Positions 7,800-15,899 are shown, counted from the stretch's first letter. The stretch is 64,000 bases of DNA from Mycolicibacterium mageritense (GCF_010727475.1 NZ_AP022567.1:434001-498000), one strand, 5' to 3'. Numbers and translations are program-made. The notes: a model not told the origin generated them from the sequence alone.

Positions 7800-9396
7800 C
7801 TCGGATGTAGCTGGGGGCTTTAATCATCTTGGGGCTCTCCAGTATTCGCAGTGCACCTTCGGTCTTGTTGTTCTCCATCCATGTCGCCAGATCAGCCCGT
7901 TCGGTGATACCCAGCACCGCACGTAACGTCGGTTCGTCGTTTGCATAAACGAGCTGCGGTTCGAGCGTCTTGCCCTCACCGGCTGCACCCATGAACAAGC
8001 CTCGGCCGTCCCCAAGGTAGTCGGCAAGCTCGACTCGGAGCCCAGCTTGGTCTCTGTCGTCGTTATCGCGCAGAACCGCACATTGTTTCCTCAGAGCTCT
8101 GACCAGCCGCAGGCAGTGTTTCAGCGACAGAGCCCGCATGCTGATCACGTCGATTCCGTCGTCAATCGGGCGGCGGCCATCGTGGGTGTCCCGGTAGAAC
8201 CGTTCGACGACGAGCTCATCGGACGGGCCCTCCACCAATATGAGTCGCGCCGCAAGCGCCATCCGCAAGGTGTCGTAGCCGGGCAGCTTCTTGAAGTAGG
8301 TGACCGTGTCGTCATCAAGGTCCAGGAGCGTGAACACACCGTTGTCACCAACCAGCTGCAACCCATCCAAGCCGATTCGGTTCAGCACGTACGCGCTATG
8401 GGTGGTGACGAGCAGCTGTTGCTCCTCGCCAGCCAGATCGTCGATACGCGCGAGCAGCTTGTTCAGGTTGGTGTGCGAAAGGTGGTTCTCGGGCTCTTCG
8501 ATCATCACCGTCTGGGCCTCTGAAGCCTTGCGCCCCATCGCCAGCGCGATCTTGATAGACGCCTGTTGCCCCTGTCCCGACAGGCTGAATGGCACGTCGC
8601 TGACATGGGGTATCACGTTGGAATCCCATGCACCACGGCCGGTTTGGTCTAACGCGAGCTTCAGTGGCTGATCGTCCAACGGGCCGGTCAGATCGGCCAT
8701 CTTGTCGTTAACCGTCTGCAGATGGGGCGAGGACACCTCGTCCCGGGTGGCCCGCACCGCCAGCGATACCGCAGCCTTATCTGTGGGATCAAGATGGTCG
8801 TTGAGGATCTGCTTGAAGTGGAAGTCCATCCCGCCGCTGGCCCGAATGGTGCGGGAGTCGATGATCGCGGTCGTCAGCTCCTTTGGTCGCGCAATCAGAA
8901 CCTTGCCGGAGAACGTCCGCCAATCGACCCGGTAGTACTCCACCGGCAGCGCCGCCGGCCCGCCACTGTTCTCCTGCCTGTCCGATAGGTATCTCTCGAT
9001 CTCGTCGCCGTAATCTGGGTCAGGCTCTACGCGCAGTCTCACCCCGGCGCAAGACCGTGCGGGATTCTCAGAATTGTGTGCGCCGAACAGATTTCGCGCG
9101 AACTCTTCGCGGTTGTGCAAGAATACCTCGATCTCGATCGTCGGCGGTGCTGGCGTCTCACCGCGCGCTCGAGCGTCGAAGAATTCCGTGATCATTGCTG
9201 CGTTGAACCAGAACGGGTTGATCTCATCGCTTGCCAACCGGCCGTTGACCCGGCCCGTCAGCGCCAGGGTGATGGCCTCCAGCAATGTCGACTTGCCCGC
9301 ATCGTTATCGCCAACGAGAATGTTCAAGCGCTGATGGGGCGCGAACTCCAATGCGCGGAGCTTGCGATACCCCGCGATCCGAACACGTTCAATCAC
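7765..9396 (-). CDS. gajA: OLD-family ATP-dependent nuclease, Gabija GajA-like
   Basis: An ABC-type ATPase is split by a helical region and followed by a TOPRIM nuclease domain. Walker A GDNDAGKST is at about 29-37, a Q/signature region is FSLSGQGQQASIKIALAMG, Walker B is VMIEEPENHLSH, and the switch His is in LLVTTHSAYVLNRI. TOPRIM motifs are LILVEGPSDELVVERF (Glu) and AVLRDNDDRD (Asp pair). I chose GTG 9396 because AAAGGA sits 8 nt upstream at 9405-9410; the frame stays open to ATG 9456. An OLD ATPase/TOPRIM gene followed by a UvrD-like gene defines class 2 OLD nucleases and the Gabija anti-phage system, in which the complex nicks DNA once nucleotide pools fall. The 543-aa length fits GajA. 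Confidence 0.87.
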   Translation of the reverse strand: MIERVRIAGYRKLRALEFAPHQRLNILVGDNDAGKSTLLEAITLALTGRVNGRLASDEINPFWFNAAMITEFFDARARGETPAPPTIEIEVFLHNREEFARNLFGAHNSENPARSCAGVRLRVEPDPDYGDEIERYLSDRQENSGGPAALPVEYYRVDWRTFSGKVLIARPKELTTAIIDSRTIRASGGMDFHFKQILNDHLDPTDKAAVSLAVRATRDEVSSPHLQTVNDKMADLTGPLDDQPLKLALDQTGRGAWDSNVIPHVSDVPFSLSGQGQQASIKIALAMGRKASEAQTVMIEEPENHLSHTNLNKLLARIDDLAGEEQQLLVTTHSAYVLNRIGLDGLQLVGDNGVFTLLDLDDDTVTYFKKLPGYDTLRMALAARLILVEGPSDELVVERFYRDTHDGRRPIDDGIDVISMRALSLKHCLRLVRALRKQCAVLRDNDDRDQAGLRVELADYLGDGRGLFMGAAGEGKTLEPQLVYANDEPTLRAVLGITERADLATWMENNKTEGALRILESPKMIKAPSYIRDAIAFLDAPAE

Positions 9397-9840
9397 CAGT
9401 GATGTCCTTTCCCACCCGGAGGGCATGCCAAATCCCATCGCATACAGCTCACACACCAGTCGCGCAGATTTCAGTATGTGACATCACCCCGACACCGAGG
9501 GGCAGCCCGCCGGAAAGCCCCGTTGCTGCCCAGGTATCGCACACCAGGCGAAACCGCCAATGCCAGTGGTAAGAACCGCCGCAGCAGCCACGGACCATGG
9601 CCTGGGGATTCGCGTCCACCAACCCCGCGTCGATGGCGCCGCACGCGCGCAGCCGCGTGCCGGGACTTGCCCGCAGACCAGGAGGTTTCGGCGTTGCCGA
9701 AGCCTGCGCCGAGCCGCCCCGGTGGCGTCGTGATCCACGTTGTTCCGACAGCTTCTTTCGGGGGACCTCAGTGGTGTCCGCCAGGACGCCAGCGGCGCAC
9801 CGATGGTCCCGCTACGAGCAACCCCGCGGAAGGTCGGCGG
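9397..9840. other. 444-bp interval between gajA-like and methyltransferase genes
   Basis: There is no convincing gene. It must hold the promoter of the Gabija-like pair, reading left; AAAGGA at 9405-9410 is its ribosome site. An 84-codon minus-strand frame (9484-9738) has one hydrophobic stretch (WSVAAAAVLTTGIGGFAW) but otherwise Arg-rich shadow-like composition. It could be a decayed or very small membrane protein. Confidence 0.4.
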
Positions 9841-11166
9841 CTACACGGCGTTCTGATCGGCGTTAGCGCTCACCGTGGCGAGTGTCGAGGACCTGCGGGA
9901 CGTGATAGTTCCCGGAACTCGCACCGTGCGTACCCGACCGAGCCCTGGCTTAGCCTGCATGACATCAAACCCACCTCCACCGATCCAGCCGTACTGCGCG
10001 GTGATCCCGCCCGGGTCCTCGCCGTTGACCACTGCGGCCAGCCGCCGGATCAGGGTGGTCTGCGTCGTGGCGATGGATCGCTCCACGGCAATCCAGCGTC
10101 GCCCCATTTTGTGCGCCGCGGCAGCGGTGGTTCCCGAGCCTGAAAACAGGTCCATCACCAGTTCGCCGGGATCCGTGCTGATATGGATGATCCGCTCTAG
10201 CAGTTCTTCGGGCTTCGGGGTGGCAAATACACTTCCGGCGTCCGGGAACAGGGTTTGCAGATGACGCTTGGCGTCGTCGTTGGTGCCAGTCTCGGCCGCA
10301 CCCCATACCGAGAAGGGCACGAGGCCACGGATCTGATGTGCGAACAGCTTCAGGCGGGGGTTGCCCGCGCCGTTACGTGGGAACCAGATCCTGTCCTCAC
10401 CGAGCAGCTGCAGGTAAGTCTCCTCGGTGGCATACCAACTGCGTCCACGAGGCGGATGTAGCACTCGCCCAGAAGGATTGACGATTTCATATTGCTGATT
10501 GGCTCGATAGCCCGGAGCCGTAAAGGGCGCGTCGGCCCACGGGCCGCGCGGGTCTTGATCGCGGTTCTGCAGCTGGGAAGCATCCTTGGTTAACAGATTT
10601 CGGCGCTTCTTCCACGACTGTGGGCCTGAGGGGGCGTACACCATGAGGTGGTCATGGTTGTTGGAGAACGCCGAGCGTGATTCTCGGGTGGTTCGCTTCT
10701 GCCATACGATGTTGGTCACGAACGCTCCGCTACCGAATACCTCGTCGAGAACGCAACGTGCACGGTGGTTTTCGCTGTCATCAAGGTGGACCCAGACGCT
10801 CGCGTCGGCGGCAAGATACGGTTTGACCGCGGCCAGCCGGTCTCGCAGCAGTGACAACCACGTTGCGCTGTCGAGCGAGTCCTCGTAGTCGCCGAAAGCA
10901 CGTCCGGTATTGAAGGGGGGGTCAATATACACCAGGCGGACCGTGCCCGGTTTCAGTGCAGAGGCCGTCGACATCGCACTCAGCGCATCCAGCCCGTCCC
11001 CACACACCACCAGGTTCGGGCGCAGGCTGAGTCGACCGATCGATGAGACCACCTCGAGCGGCTTAGGCGAGGGCCCGTCGTCGCTCCACTCGTAGTCGCG
11101 CTCTCCGCGGGCCAGGAGCGCCTTGTCCTTGTTAGGCCAGTTGAGCACGACCCCACCGTCTGCCAT
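9841..11166 (-). CDS. Site-specific DNA methyltransferase, beta class (N6-adenine or N4-cytosine)
   Basis: SAM-dependent amino-methyltransferase in the Type III Mod/DNA methylase N-4/N-6 fold. Motif IV is VYIDPPFNTGRAFGDYEDSL (DPPF) near residue 80 and comes before motif I, VMDLFSGSGTTAAAAHKMGR, near residue 330. The DPPY-before-FxGxG order marks the beta class. The start ATG 11166 has AGGAG six bases upstream; upstream codons to 11232 are open but overlap the control region. The last 60 residues are a variable tail. It is divergent from a small gene at 11258. With the McrBC-like nuclease nearby it could protect self DNA or set the modification that is recognised. The base and site methylated cannot be read from sequence. 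Confidence 0.87.
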   Translation of the reverse strand: MADGGVVLNWPNKDKALLARGERDYEWSDDGPSPKPLEVVSSIGRLSLRPNLVVCGDGLDALSAMSTASALKPGTVRLVYIDPPFNTGRAFGDYEDSLDSATWLSLLRDRLAAVKPYLAADASVWVHLDDSENHRARCVLDEVFGSGAFVTNIVWQKRTTRESRSAFSNNHDHLMVYAPSGPQSWKKRRNLLTKDASQLQNRDQDPRGPWADAPFTAPGYRANQQYEIVNPSGRVLHPPRGRSWYATEETYLQLLGEDRIWFPRNGAGNPRLKLFAHQIRGLVPFSVWGAAETGTNDDAKRHLQTLFPDAGSVFATPKPEELLERIIHISTDPGELVMDLFSGSGTTAAAAHKMGRRWIAVERSIATTQTTLIRRLAAVVNGEDPGGITAQYGWIGGGGFDVMQAKPGLGRVRTVRVPGTITSRRSSTLATVSANADQNAV

Positions 11167-11230
11167 GCTCAACTCCTGGCGAAGTCGACGCCGCGAGAGC
11201 GGAAGACGGTTGGCCGGTCGTCGTGCACAC

Positions 11231-11248
11231 ATATGACAGACATATAAT
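11231..11248. promoter_or_regulatory. Divergent control region with an ATATG dyad overlapping a TATAAT box
   Basis: ATATG (11231-11235), acaga, CATAT (11241-11245) forms an inverted repeat that overlaps TATAAT (11243-11248), a good -10 box for the plus-strand gene at 11258. No convincing -35 was found. The dyad lies 65 bp upstream of the methyltransferase start and 13 bp upstream of the small gene, as expected for autoregulation of a divergent pair. Confidence 0.5.
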
Positions 11249-11257
11249 AGATGTTAG

Positions 11258-11590
11258 GTGATGGCTATGACTCAGCGATACCGACACACCGGCTCACCTG
11301 GGGAAAAGCTCTGCGAGAGCCGGGATAAGCAGCCGGGTTTGCGGTGGCCAATAGCCGTCGACAACATGCTCGACCGATTGGTTGAAGTGGCCAACGACAA
11401 TGGGTTGAAGACCAACCGCAGGGAACTCATAGCCGCCATTGTGACGGGGCACTCCGACAGTCCCGCCAAGTTGGCCAAACTGCTCAAGTATTATCGGATG
11501 GTCACCTTGCGGGAAGCGACTGGGCAGGACGGTGCTGCGGAGATTCGTTTGGTGGAACACGGCCCCGGACCGCGAACCCGCCGCGCCTAG
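11258..11590 (+). CDS. Small hypothetical protein, possible controller of the methyltransferase/restriction genes
   Basis: A 110-aa protein with no recognised family. Start candidates are GTG 11258, ATG 11261 and ATG 11267. The middle is helical (IAVDNMLDRLVEVANDNG, then TNRRELIAAIVTG, then SPAKLAKLLKYYRMVTLREA), consistent with a small DNA-binding fold, and the C-terminus is basic and Pro/Arg-rich. It is transcribed away from the beta-class methyltransferase, across the dyad described at 11231-11248, and converges on the McrC-like gene. Short proteins in this position are often controllers in restriction-modification loci; that role is inference from context and size only. Confidence 0.6.
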   Translation: MMAMTQRYRHTGSPGEKLCESRDKQPGLRWPIAVDNMLDRLVEVANDNGLKTNRRELIAAIVTGHSDSPAKLAKLLKYYRMVTLREATGQDGAAEIRLVEHGPGPRTRRA

Positions 11591-11654
11591 CAGGACCGAA
11601 TACTGCCACGCAAGTCGCAGAGGAATCTCCCCCGGGCACGGAGAGGGGCCCTCC

Positions 11655-12920
11655 TTAGTCGCTGGGCGCAGTAGCTTGGACGACCTGATCGAGCAGTGCG
11701 GCCACCTGTTGACCACGCTGGACATCGCCCGTTCCGCGGGTGTAGGTGAACATGGATAAGCCCAGGGTCGCCAGACGACTCGGGCGACCGGCGAAGCCTT
11801 TTACGGTGTAGAGCCTCAGCGGGTCATCACCCGGGTAGACCAAAACGGCGGTGGGGGTGTTCAATGACGCCGCGGTCGTTAGTGTCTGGAACACGTGGCT
11901 GCGGTGCGGCGGGCACGTCCACGTGGTGTATTTCGCCTCAAAGGAAACCGCCGGTACGGAATTCCGGGCGAGCAACCCGTCTGGTTCGACGGATTGGACA
12001 ATGCCCTCGGCTTGGGTGAGGAGTTGGTAGTGACGCTTCGGGACGAGCTCGTACTCGCCGTTGCTTTGTTGAGCGAATGATCGCAGTGTGCGTTGCAGCA
12101 GCACCTCCAACAGCGGCCAAGGCTCGACTGCGACTTCAAGGCCGGCCACAGAGCCAGGATCGCCCACCACGGACCTGTTCCGCAGGACTGCCGCGGCGAT
12201 GTCCCAAGCAGGGCGGAAGGCGGACCATTGTGGCGGCAACGGACGACTCGCGATCGCCGGATTGATCACGGTTGCCGGCGGTTGTCCCGGCAACAGTTGA
12301 CGCTCCAACGCCCGTAGCCGTGAGGACACTCGCCCGTTCCTGGACGAGATCGCCAGCACCCAGGCAACTTTCGCCAAGGCGATGCTGAAATCGTTCGAGG
12401 TGGTGAAGCTGTCGTACTCGATCGGGAAAACCGCCGGATTCAGCGTTACCGTGCGCAGCCATTGCGACACTCGGAGGTGTCCGCTGAGCCTGCTGGAGAT
12501 GCGCTGTTCACGTCTGTACGCCTCGATCGGGCCGACGCGCCGTAGTGCAGCATCGAGCCGGTTGGCGTACTCGGCAGCAACGGCGGTGACGAGGTCATTG
12601 CGGCGCGGGTTCTGACTCGAGCGTTGATGTCCCGAGACTGCGATGCGGGTACCCTCATCCAGAAGCTGTGCGATCGATTCTGCCCATCGGTCATCGACGT
12701 CGTGGCGTGGTTGGACATGTAGCGCGTCGCCGGAGGGCAGCCGAACCGAACCCAAAAGGTTGCGGATCGTGGTCACGCCTCCAGGTTGGGATTTGATCTG
12801 CGAGATTCGTGGTTGCAGAACGTCTTTGAGGTCTGCGATGGCGGTCCGGGCCAGCGCGGCAACCGGCTGCGGTAAGTCGGTGGGTTCCCACTCCGTGACG
12901 ATGAAGGTGGAGTCAACCAC
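11655..12920 (-). CDS. McrC-like PD-(D/E)xK nuclease subunit
   Basis: 421-aa protein directly downstream of a McrB-like ATPase; its GTG start overlaps the last base of the ATPase stop. The C-terminal 130 residues have the layout of the McrC/LlaJI nuclease: VEPDGLLAR (Asp), then VSFEAKYTTW (the E-x-K of PD-ExK), then a helix and TAVLVYPGDDPLRLY, a strand common in this fold. The N-terminal 280 residues have no recognised motif and probably bind the McrB partner ring. In McrBC systems McrC is the nuclease and also activates NTP hydrolysis by McrB. Sequence similarity to classical McrC looks remote; the call rests on motif spacing plus the partner gene. Confidence 0.72.
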   Translation of the reverse strand: MVDSTFIVTEWEPTDLPQPVAALARTAIADLKDVLQPRISQIKSQPGGVTTIRNLLGSVRLPSGDALHVQPRHDVDDRWAESIAQLLDEGTRIAVSGHQRSSQNPRRNDLVTAVAAEYANRLDAALRRVGPIEAYRREQRISSRLSGHLRVSQWLRTVTLNPAVFPIEYDSFTTSNDFSIALAKVAWVLAISSRNGRVSSRLRALERQLLPGQPPATVINPAIASRPLPPQWSAFRPAWDIAAAVLRNRSVVGDPGSVAGLEVAVEPWPLLEVLLQRTLRSFAQQSNGEYELVPKRHYQLLTQAEGIVQSVEPDGLLARNSVPAVSFEAKYTTWTCPPHRSHVFQTLTTAASLNTPTAVLVYPGDDPLRLYTVKGFAGRPSRLATLGLSMFTYTRGTGDVQRGQQVAALLDQVVQATAPSD

Positions 12921-14728
12921 TAGGGGTTTGCTTGTCTGAGCAGTTCGGTGAGGGCGTCACTGGGGTCCAGTGATCCCAGCCGTGTCAGCACCAGTCGGGG
13001 CTGGCCGTAAGTCGGGACTGAGATATCTGCGACTCGCCACCACGCCACCCGTGGAACGGTGTTGTTCACGGCGGTGTCGGCAGCCCCGGCGAGAAGTACC
13101 GCGGCGAGGGCCTCGTCGTTGTCCTGGAACGCCATACGCAAGGTCGGCCTGACGCGATCATCCCAAGCAGTCACAAGCGCATCGAGACGCTTCTGTGCGG
13201 ATGCGCCCTCCACATGCCAGAAGTTGCTTTGTCCCAGTTCGAAATCACTGCCCAAGACGGTCGTGATCCGACGATTGACCGCCTTCAACACCTCGACCGC
13301 CAACCGGGCAATGTCTTCTGAAGTCCATTGCGCCAGAGGGTCGGTAAGCGGGTCTGGGTCCGAGCCAGCATCTGACCCGGCCTCTGAGCCCGAGTCGGAT
13401 TCGGCGAATGCTGCTGGCATCGCGTCGGCGGCCTCGAGATGCAACTCCAGCGCCGCGTAGTCGGGGGGAACCTCTCGGATGGAGAAGCGTCGACGGAGGG
13501 CCGCGTCCAACGGTGCCACCGACCGGTCGCTGCTGTTCATCGCCGCCACCAGCCACAGATTGGGTGGCAACGTGAACCGATTGGGAACCTGTGCCGAACC
13601 TCCATCCGTGAACTCGGGTGCCACGCTGATACCCAGATCGGCGTAGGCGAGGTCGATCGCCGCAGACCCGCGCTTGTCCTTGTCCATCAGCGCCAACATG
13701 TCACCCAGGATCGAGGCCGCGTTGCCGCGATTGAACTCATCGAGAAGGAGCACAGTCCTGCTCTGAGGATTGTGGGTCGCGTAGTGCGCGAGATTGAGCA
13801 AGGGACCTGCGACGGCCTGTACTGACACCCCGCCCGCGTCGTTCGGGGTTGGCAACAAACCGACGACGAGGTTGTCGTACGAATAGTTGGGGTGAAACAC
13901 CACGGTTCGTACCTTGCCGGGCGAGACAGTGGCTTCTTCGGCCGACCAGGCGTCATGGTTCTTGTCCGGATCGAAAAGGACTCGGCTACCCGGACTTTCG
14001 ATGTACCGAGCGAGCTTGTCAAGCAGGACAGTTTTACCCGTTCCCGGTGGCCCGACAAGCAGAAGATTCGGGTTCTCCTCGAGCTTGGCCATCAGCTCAG
14101 CCACTTCCGGGCTCAGTCGCTGCCCTTCATTACCGAGCGCGAGCCACTGAAATGCGTCTGACTGTCTCGTCGACAGCGCTAGCTGGCGGATCGGATCCGG
14201 GAGCTGAGCAACGTCGGCGAACTCCAGCCCCGCGATGGGATTGCGCAGGTAGACCCGCAGGTGCAAGACCGCTGGTTCATCGACAAGCTTCACCGCGACG
14301 ATGTAGGCGGACATCCCGGTTGCGGTGAACGCGTCGAATTCCGCATTGGCGTCCGCCTCGACTGTCCTCGTGGGGTCGCCCATGATCGTCTGGGGCCCAG
14401 CTGAATTCGGCGCCGGCGTCATCTTCAGCGGGGCGGGCGGCCCTTCCGATGTGGACCATGCCATGTGAGGGCGATCTGATGATCGAATCGCTACATAGCC
14501 TGGGGCTTGTCCTCCCGGCCAACGGTAGGTGATCGCACTGTACCCATCGTCCTCAGCGGGCGGTGGGAACATCGCGAGCAGAGCCTCGCGCAATTCAGCA
14601 CTTTGATTCAGCTGAAAGTAGTCCTTGGTGTACGTGCGACTCCCCTGAACTACACGGCCGTATGCCGCCTTGTGTGCCGCCAGCCCGTAGTAAACAACGA
14701 AGACCGCCTCGACCTCCCGCTCAGCCAT
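12920..14728 (-). CDS. McrB-like AAA+ NTPase of a restriction system
   Basis: A 602-aa protein starting at ATG 14728, sharing one base with the stop of the upstream Dam-type methylase. The N-terminal 200 residues are a presumptive specificity domain (contains an aromatic YRWPGGQAPGYVAIRSS stretch) of unknown fold. The AAA+ module has Walker A LLLVGPPGTGKTVLLDKLAR (about 215-235), Walker B TVLLLDEFNRGNAASILGD, a sensor region LWLVAAMNSSDRSVAPLD and arginines in AALRRRFS. McrB of E. coli has a GTP-specific MNTAD; here it reads MNSSDRS, typical of the wider McrB/LlaJI R1 family. An acidic low-complexity Ser/Asp/Glu stretch (about 450-470) interrupts the C-terminal part. Confidence 0.82.
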   Translation of the reverse strand: MAEREVEAVFVVYYGLAAHKAAYGRVVQGSRTYTKDYFQLNQSAELREALLAMFPPPAEDDGYSAITYRWPGGQAPGYVAIRSSDRPHMAWSTSEGPPAPLKMTPAPNSAGPQTIMGDPTRTVEADANAEFDAFTATGMSAYIVAVKLVDEPAVLHLRVYLRNPIAGLEFADVAQLPDPIRQLALSTRQSDAFQWLALGNEGQRLSPEVAELMAKLEENPNLLLVGPPGTGKTVLLDKLARYIESPGSRVLFDPDKNHDAWSAEEATVSPGKVRTVVFHPNYSYDNLVVGLLPTPNDAGGVSVQAVAGPLLNLAHYATHNPQSRTVLLLDEFNRGNAASILGDMLALMDKDKRGSAAIDLAYADLGISVAPEFTDGGSAQVPNRFTLPPNLWLVAAMNSSDRSVAPLDAALRRRFSIREVPPDYAALELHLEAADAMPAAFAESDSGSEAGSDAGSDPDPLTDPLAQWTSEDIARLAVEVLKAVNRRITTVLGSDFELGQSNFWHVEGASAQKRLDALVTAWDDRVRPTLRMAFQDNDEALAAVLLAGAADTAVNNTVPRVAWWRVADISVPTYGQPRLVLTRLGSLDPSDALTELLRQANP

Positions 14729-15606
14729 CAAAATTTCCCGATGATGATGGACTCCGGTGACTGCTTGGCCTCGACAGTTCGCCCTACCTGAGCCGACAGT
14801 GCCCTGTGTGTCGTGAACGTGACCATGTCGGCGAATCCAAACAGATCACGCACGCCGGGGGTATCACGATTGCTCATGACCCATTGAACACCTTGTGCAG
14901 TAAGGGTTTTGCAGATTGCAACGAGATCGTCGAGGTCGCATTCGTCGAACACCTTAGCGGTGTACTTGTTGAACTTCGAGGTGGGCTCCGTCTCGTCGGC
15001 ATTGGTGAAGATCGGCAAGTACGGTGGGTCCAGGTAAACGAAGTCGCCGGGTTTCACCTCCGCAAGCGCCGTTCGGAAGTCACGCTGGCAGATGACGACC
15101 CCTTCCAGCGTGCACTTGATCTGTTCCAGCACAACCGGATCGAATCCCTTGAAGGTGCGATCTCCCCACGGCGCATTCATGGTTCCAGTCTTCGAGTTCT
15201 CCCTCCACAGATGGTTCCACGACGTGGCATTGAGGTAGAGGAATCGGGCTGCCTTTTCGACGGGGTCGGCGGGAGACTCGGCTCGAACCTGGTAATAGAG
15301 GTCCTTCGAATCGTTGGCCCGATACCAATCGAGCCACGGCACGAGAGACTCTGGTTGGTCGCGCATCGCGATCCAGGCACTCACAAGGTGCTCGTTGAGG
15401 TCGCTCAGGTATGCCGATCCAGAGATTCGGTCCCGGACCGCCAAGAAGACACTCCCACCGCCGACGAACGGCTCGTGGTAGTTGGCGATCTGCGCTGGAA
15501 AGTGCGGTAGCAATTTCGCCAGCAGGCGAGTCTTGCCCCCGGCCCACCGAATGAACGGCTTGGGCGCAACCGCGGGATCGGCGCACACCGATTCGACCGT
15601 CGTCAC
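14728..15606 (-). CDS. Dam-family (D12 class) adenine-N6 DNA methyltransferase
   Basis: 292-aa alpha-class N6-adenine methyltransferase. Motif X/I is KPFIRWAGGKTRLLAKLLPH near the N-terminus, followed by YHEPFVGGGSVFLAV (the FxGxG SAM loop) and catalytic motif IV VYLDPPYLPIF near residue 195. It is typical of Dam/DpnM and M.EcoRV-like enzymes. GTG 15606 is chosen because GAAGGGAG lies about 7 nt upstream. It is the first clear gene of an operon running leftward into the McrB-like and McrC-like genes with 1-nt overlaps, so expression is tightly coupled. It presumably either protects the host or marks DNA for the McrBC-like nuclease. Confidence 0.9.
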   Translation of the reverse strand: MTTVESVCADPAVAPKPFIRWAGGKTRLLAKLLPHFPAQIANYHEPFVGGGSVFLAVRDRISGSAYLSDLNEHLVSAWIAMRDQPESLVPWLDWYRANDSKDLYYQVRAESPADPVEKAARFLYLNATSWNHLWRENSKTGTMNAPWGDRTFKGFDPVVLEQIKCTLEGVVICQRDFRTALAEVKPGDFVYLDPPYLPIFTNADETEPTSKFNKYTAKVFDECDLDDLVAICKTLTAQGVQWVMSNRDTPGVRDLFGFADMVTFTTHRALSAQVGRTVEAKQSPESIIIGKF

Positions 15607-15889
15607 CAGACACTCCCTTCGACCCGTTCACCCTAATGGCTGCCACTGCCTGCCGATGTAACTACGCCTCCCCGACAAAACTGTCACCCTGTCGTGGCCG
15701 AAGCCTGAGCCATGCGGTAGCACCTCGCCGATCTGCTGCGCGGAGGTCGCATCGGTGCTTGGGGAGGTGGTCCGGGCGGCGAAAGCATCCAGCGCCTTAA
15801 GGCACACCTCTACAGATAACTCTGTATCTGATGATCGACCGATGGCAATAGGCATCAGTGGAATACAGTCAGATACATCGCTACCGACC
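15607..15889. other. Right end of the element: probable promoter region and recombinase-site cluster
   Basis: A 283-bp region with no firm gene. A 75-codon minus-strand frame (15628-15855) contains LPHGSGFGHDRVTVL, reminiscent of the start of some small actinobacterial proteins, but the frame begins inside the repeat cluster and support is weak. The outer 90 bp hold four copies of CAGATA/TATCTG (15813-15818, 15825-15830, 15870-15875, 15893-15898). The promoter of the methylase-McrBC operon must lie here. Confidence 0.5.
15811..15820 (-). repeat. Subterminal copy of the terminal repeat
   Basis: TACAGATAAC here is identical to the right terminal 10-mer at 15890-15899, 79 bp further in. With TATCTG at 15825-15830 it forms an inverted CAGATA...TATCTG pair. 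Such doubled sites are common where recombinases assemble at transposon ends. Confidence 0.65.
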
Positions 15890-15899
15890 TACAGATAAC
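15890..15899 (-). repeat. Right end of the element: terminal TACAGATAAC
   Basis: Exact reverse complement of the left terminal 10-mer at 637-646. The mmpL coding sequence resumes immediately at 15900 (minus-strand GAATAC, encoding E-Y). Confidence 0.75.

Larger units (their letters stand above)
637..15899. mobile_element. Tn554-type transposon carrying a defence island, inserted in mmpL
   Basis: The element is about 15.26 kb. It is defined by (i) the split mmpL on both sides, which can be rejoined in frame; (ii) GTTATCTGTA at the left boundary (637-646) and its reverse complement at the right boundary (15890-15899); and (iii) a Tn554-like gene trio, two overlapping tyrosine recombinases plus a small third protein (2817-6641). 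Known Tn554 elements use TnpA, TnpB and TnpC, insert site-specifically and make no target duplication. Here too no target-site duplication is visible. One base (636) may belong to the variable core rather than the host. Cargo: unknown protein plus ImmA/IrrE peptidase, Gabija-like pair, two DNA methyltransferases, a small putative regulator and a McrB/McrC-like pair. Cargo GC and codon use are still actinobacterial, so the donor was probably a related genus. Confidence 0.88.
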
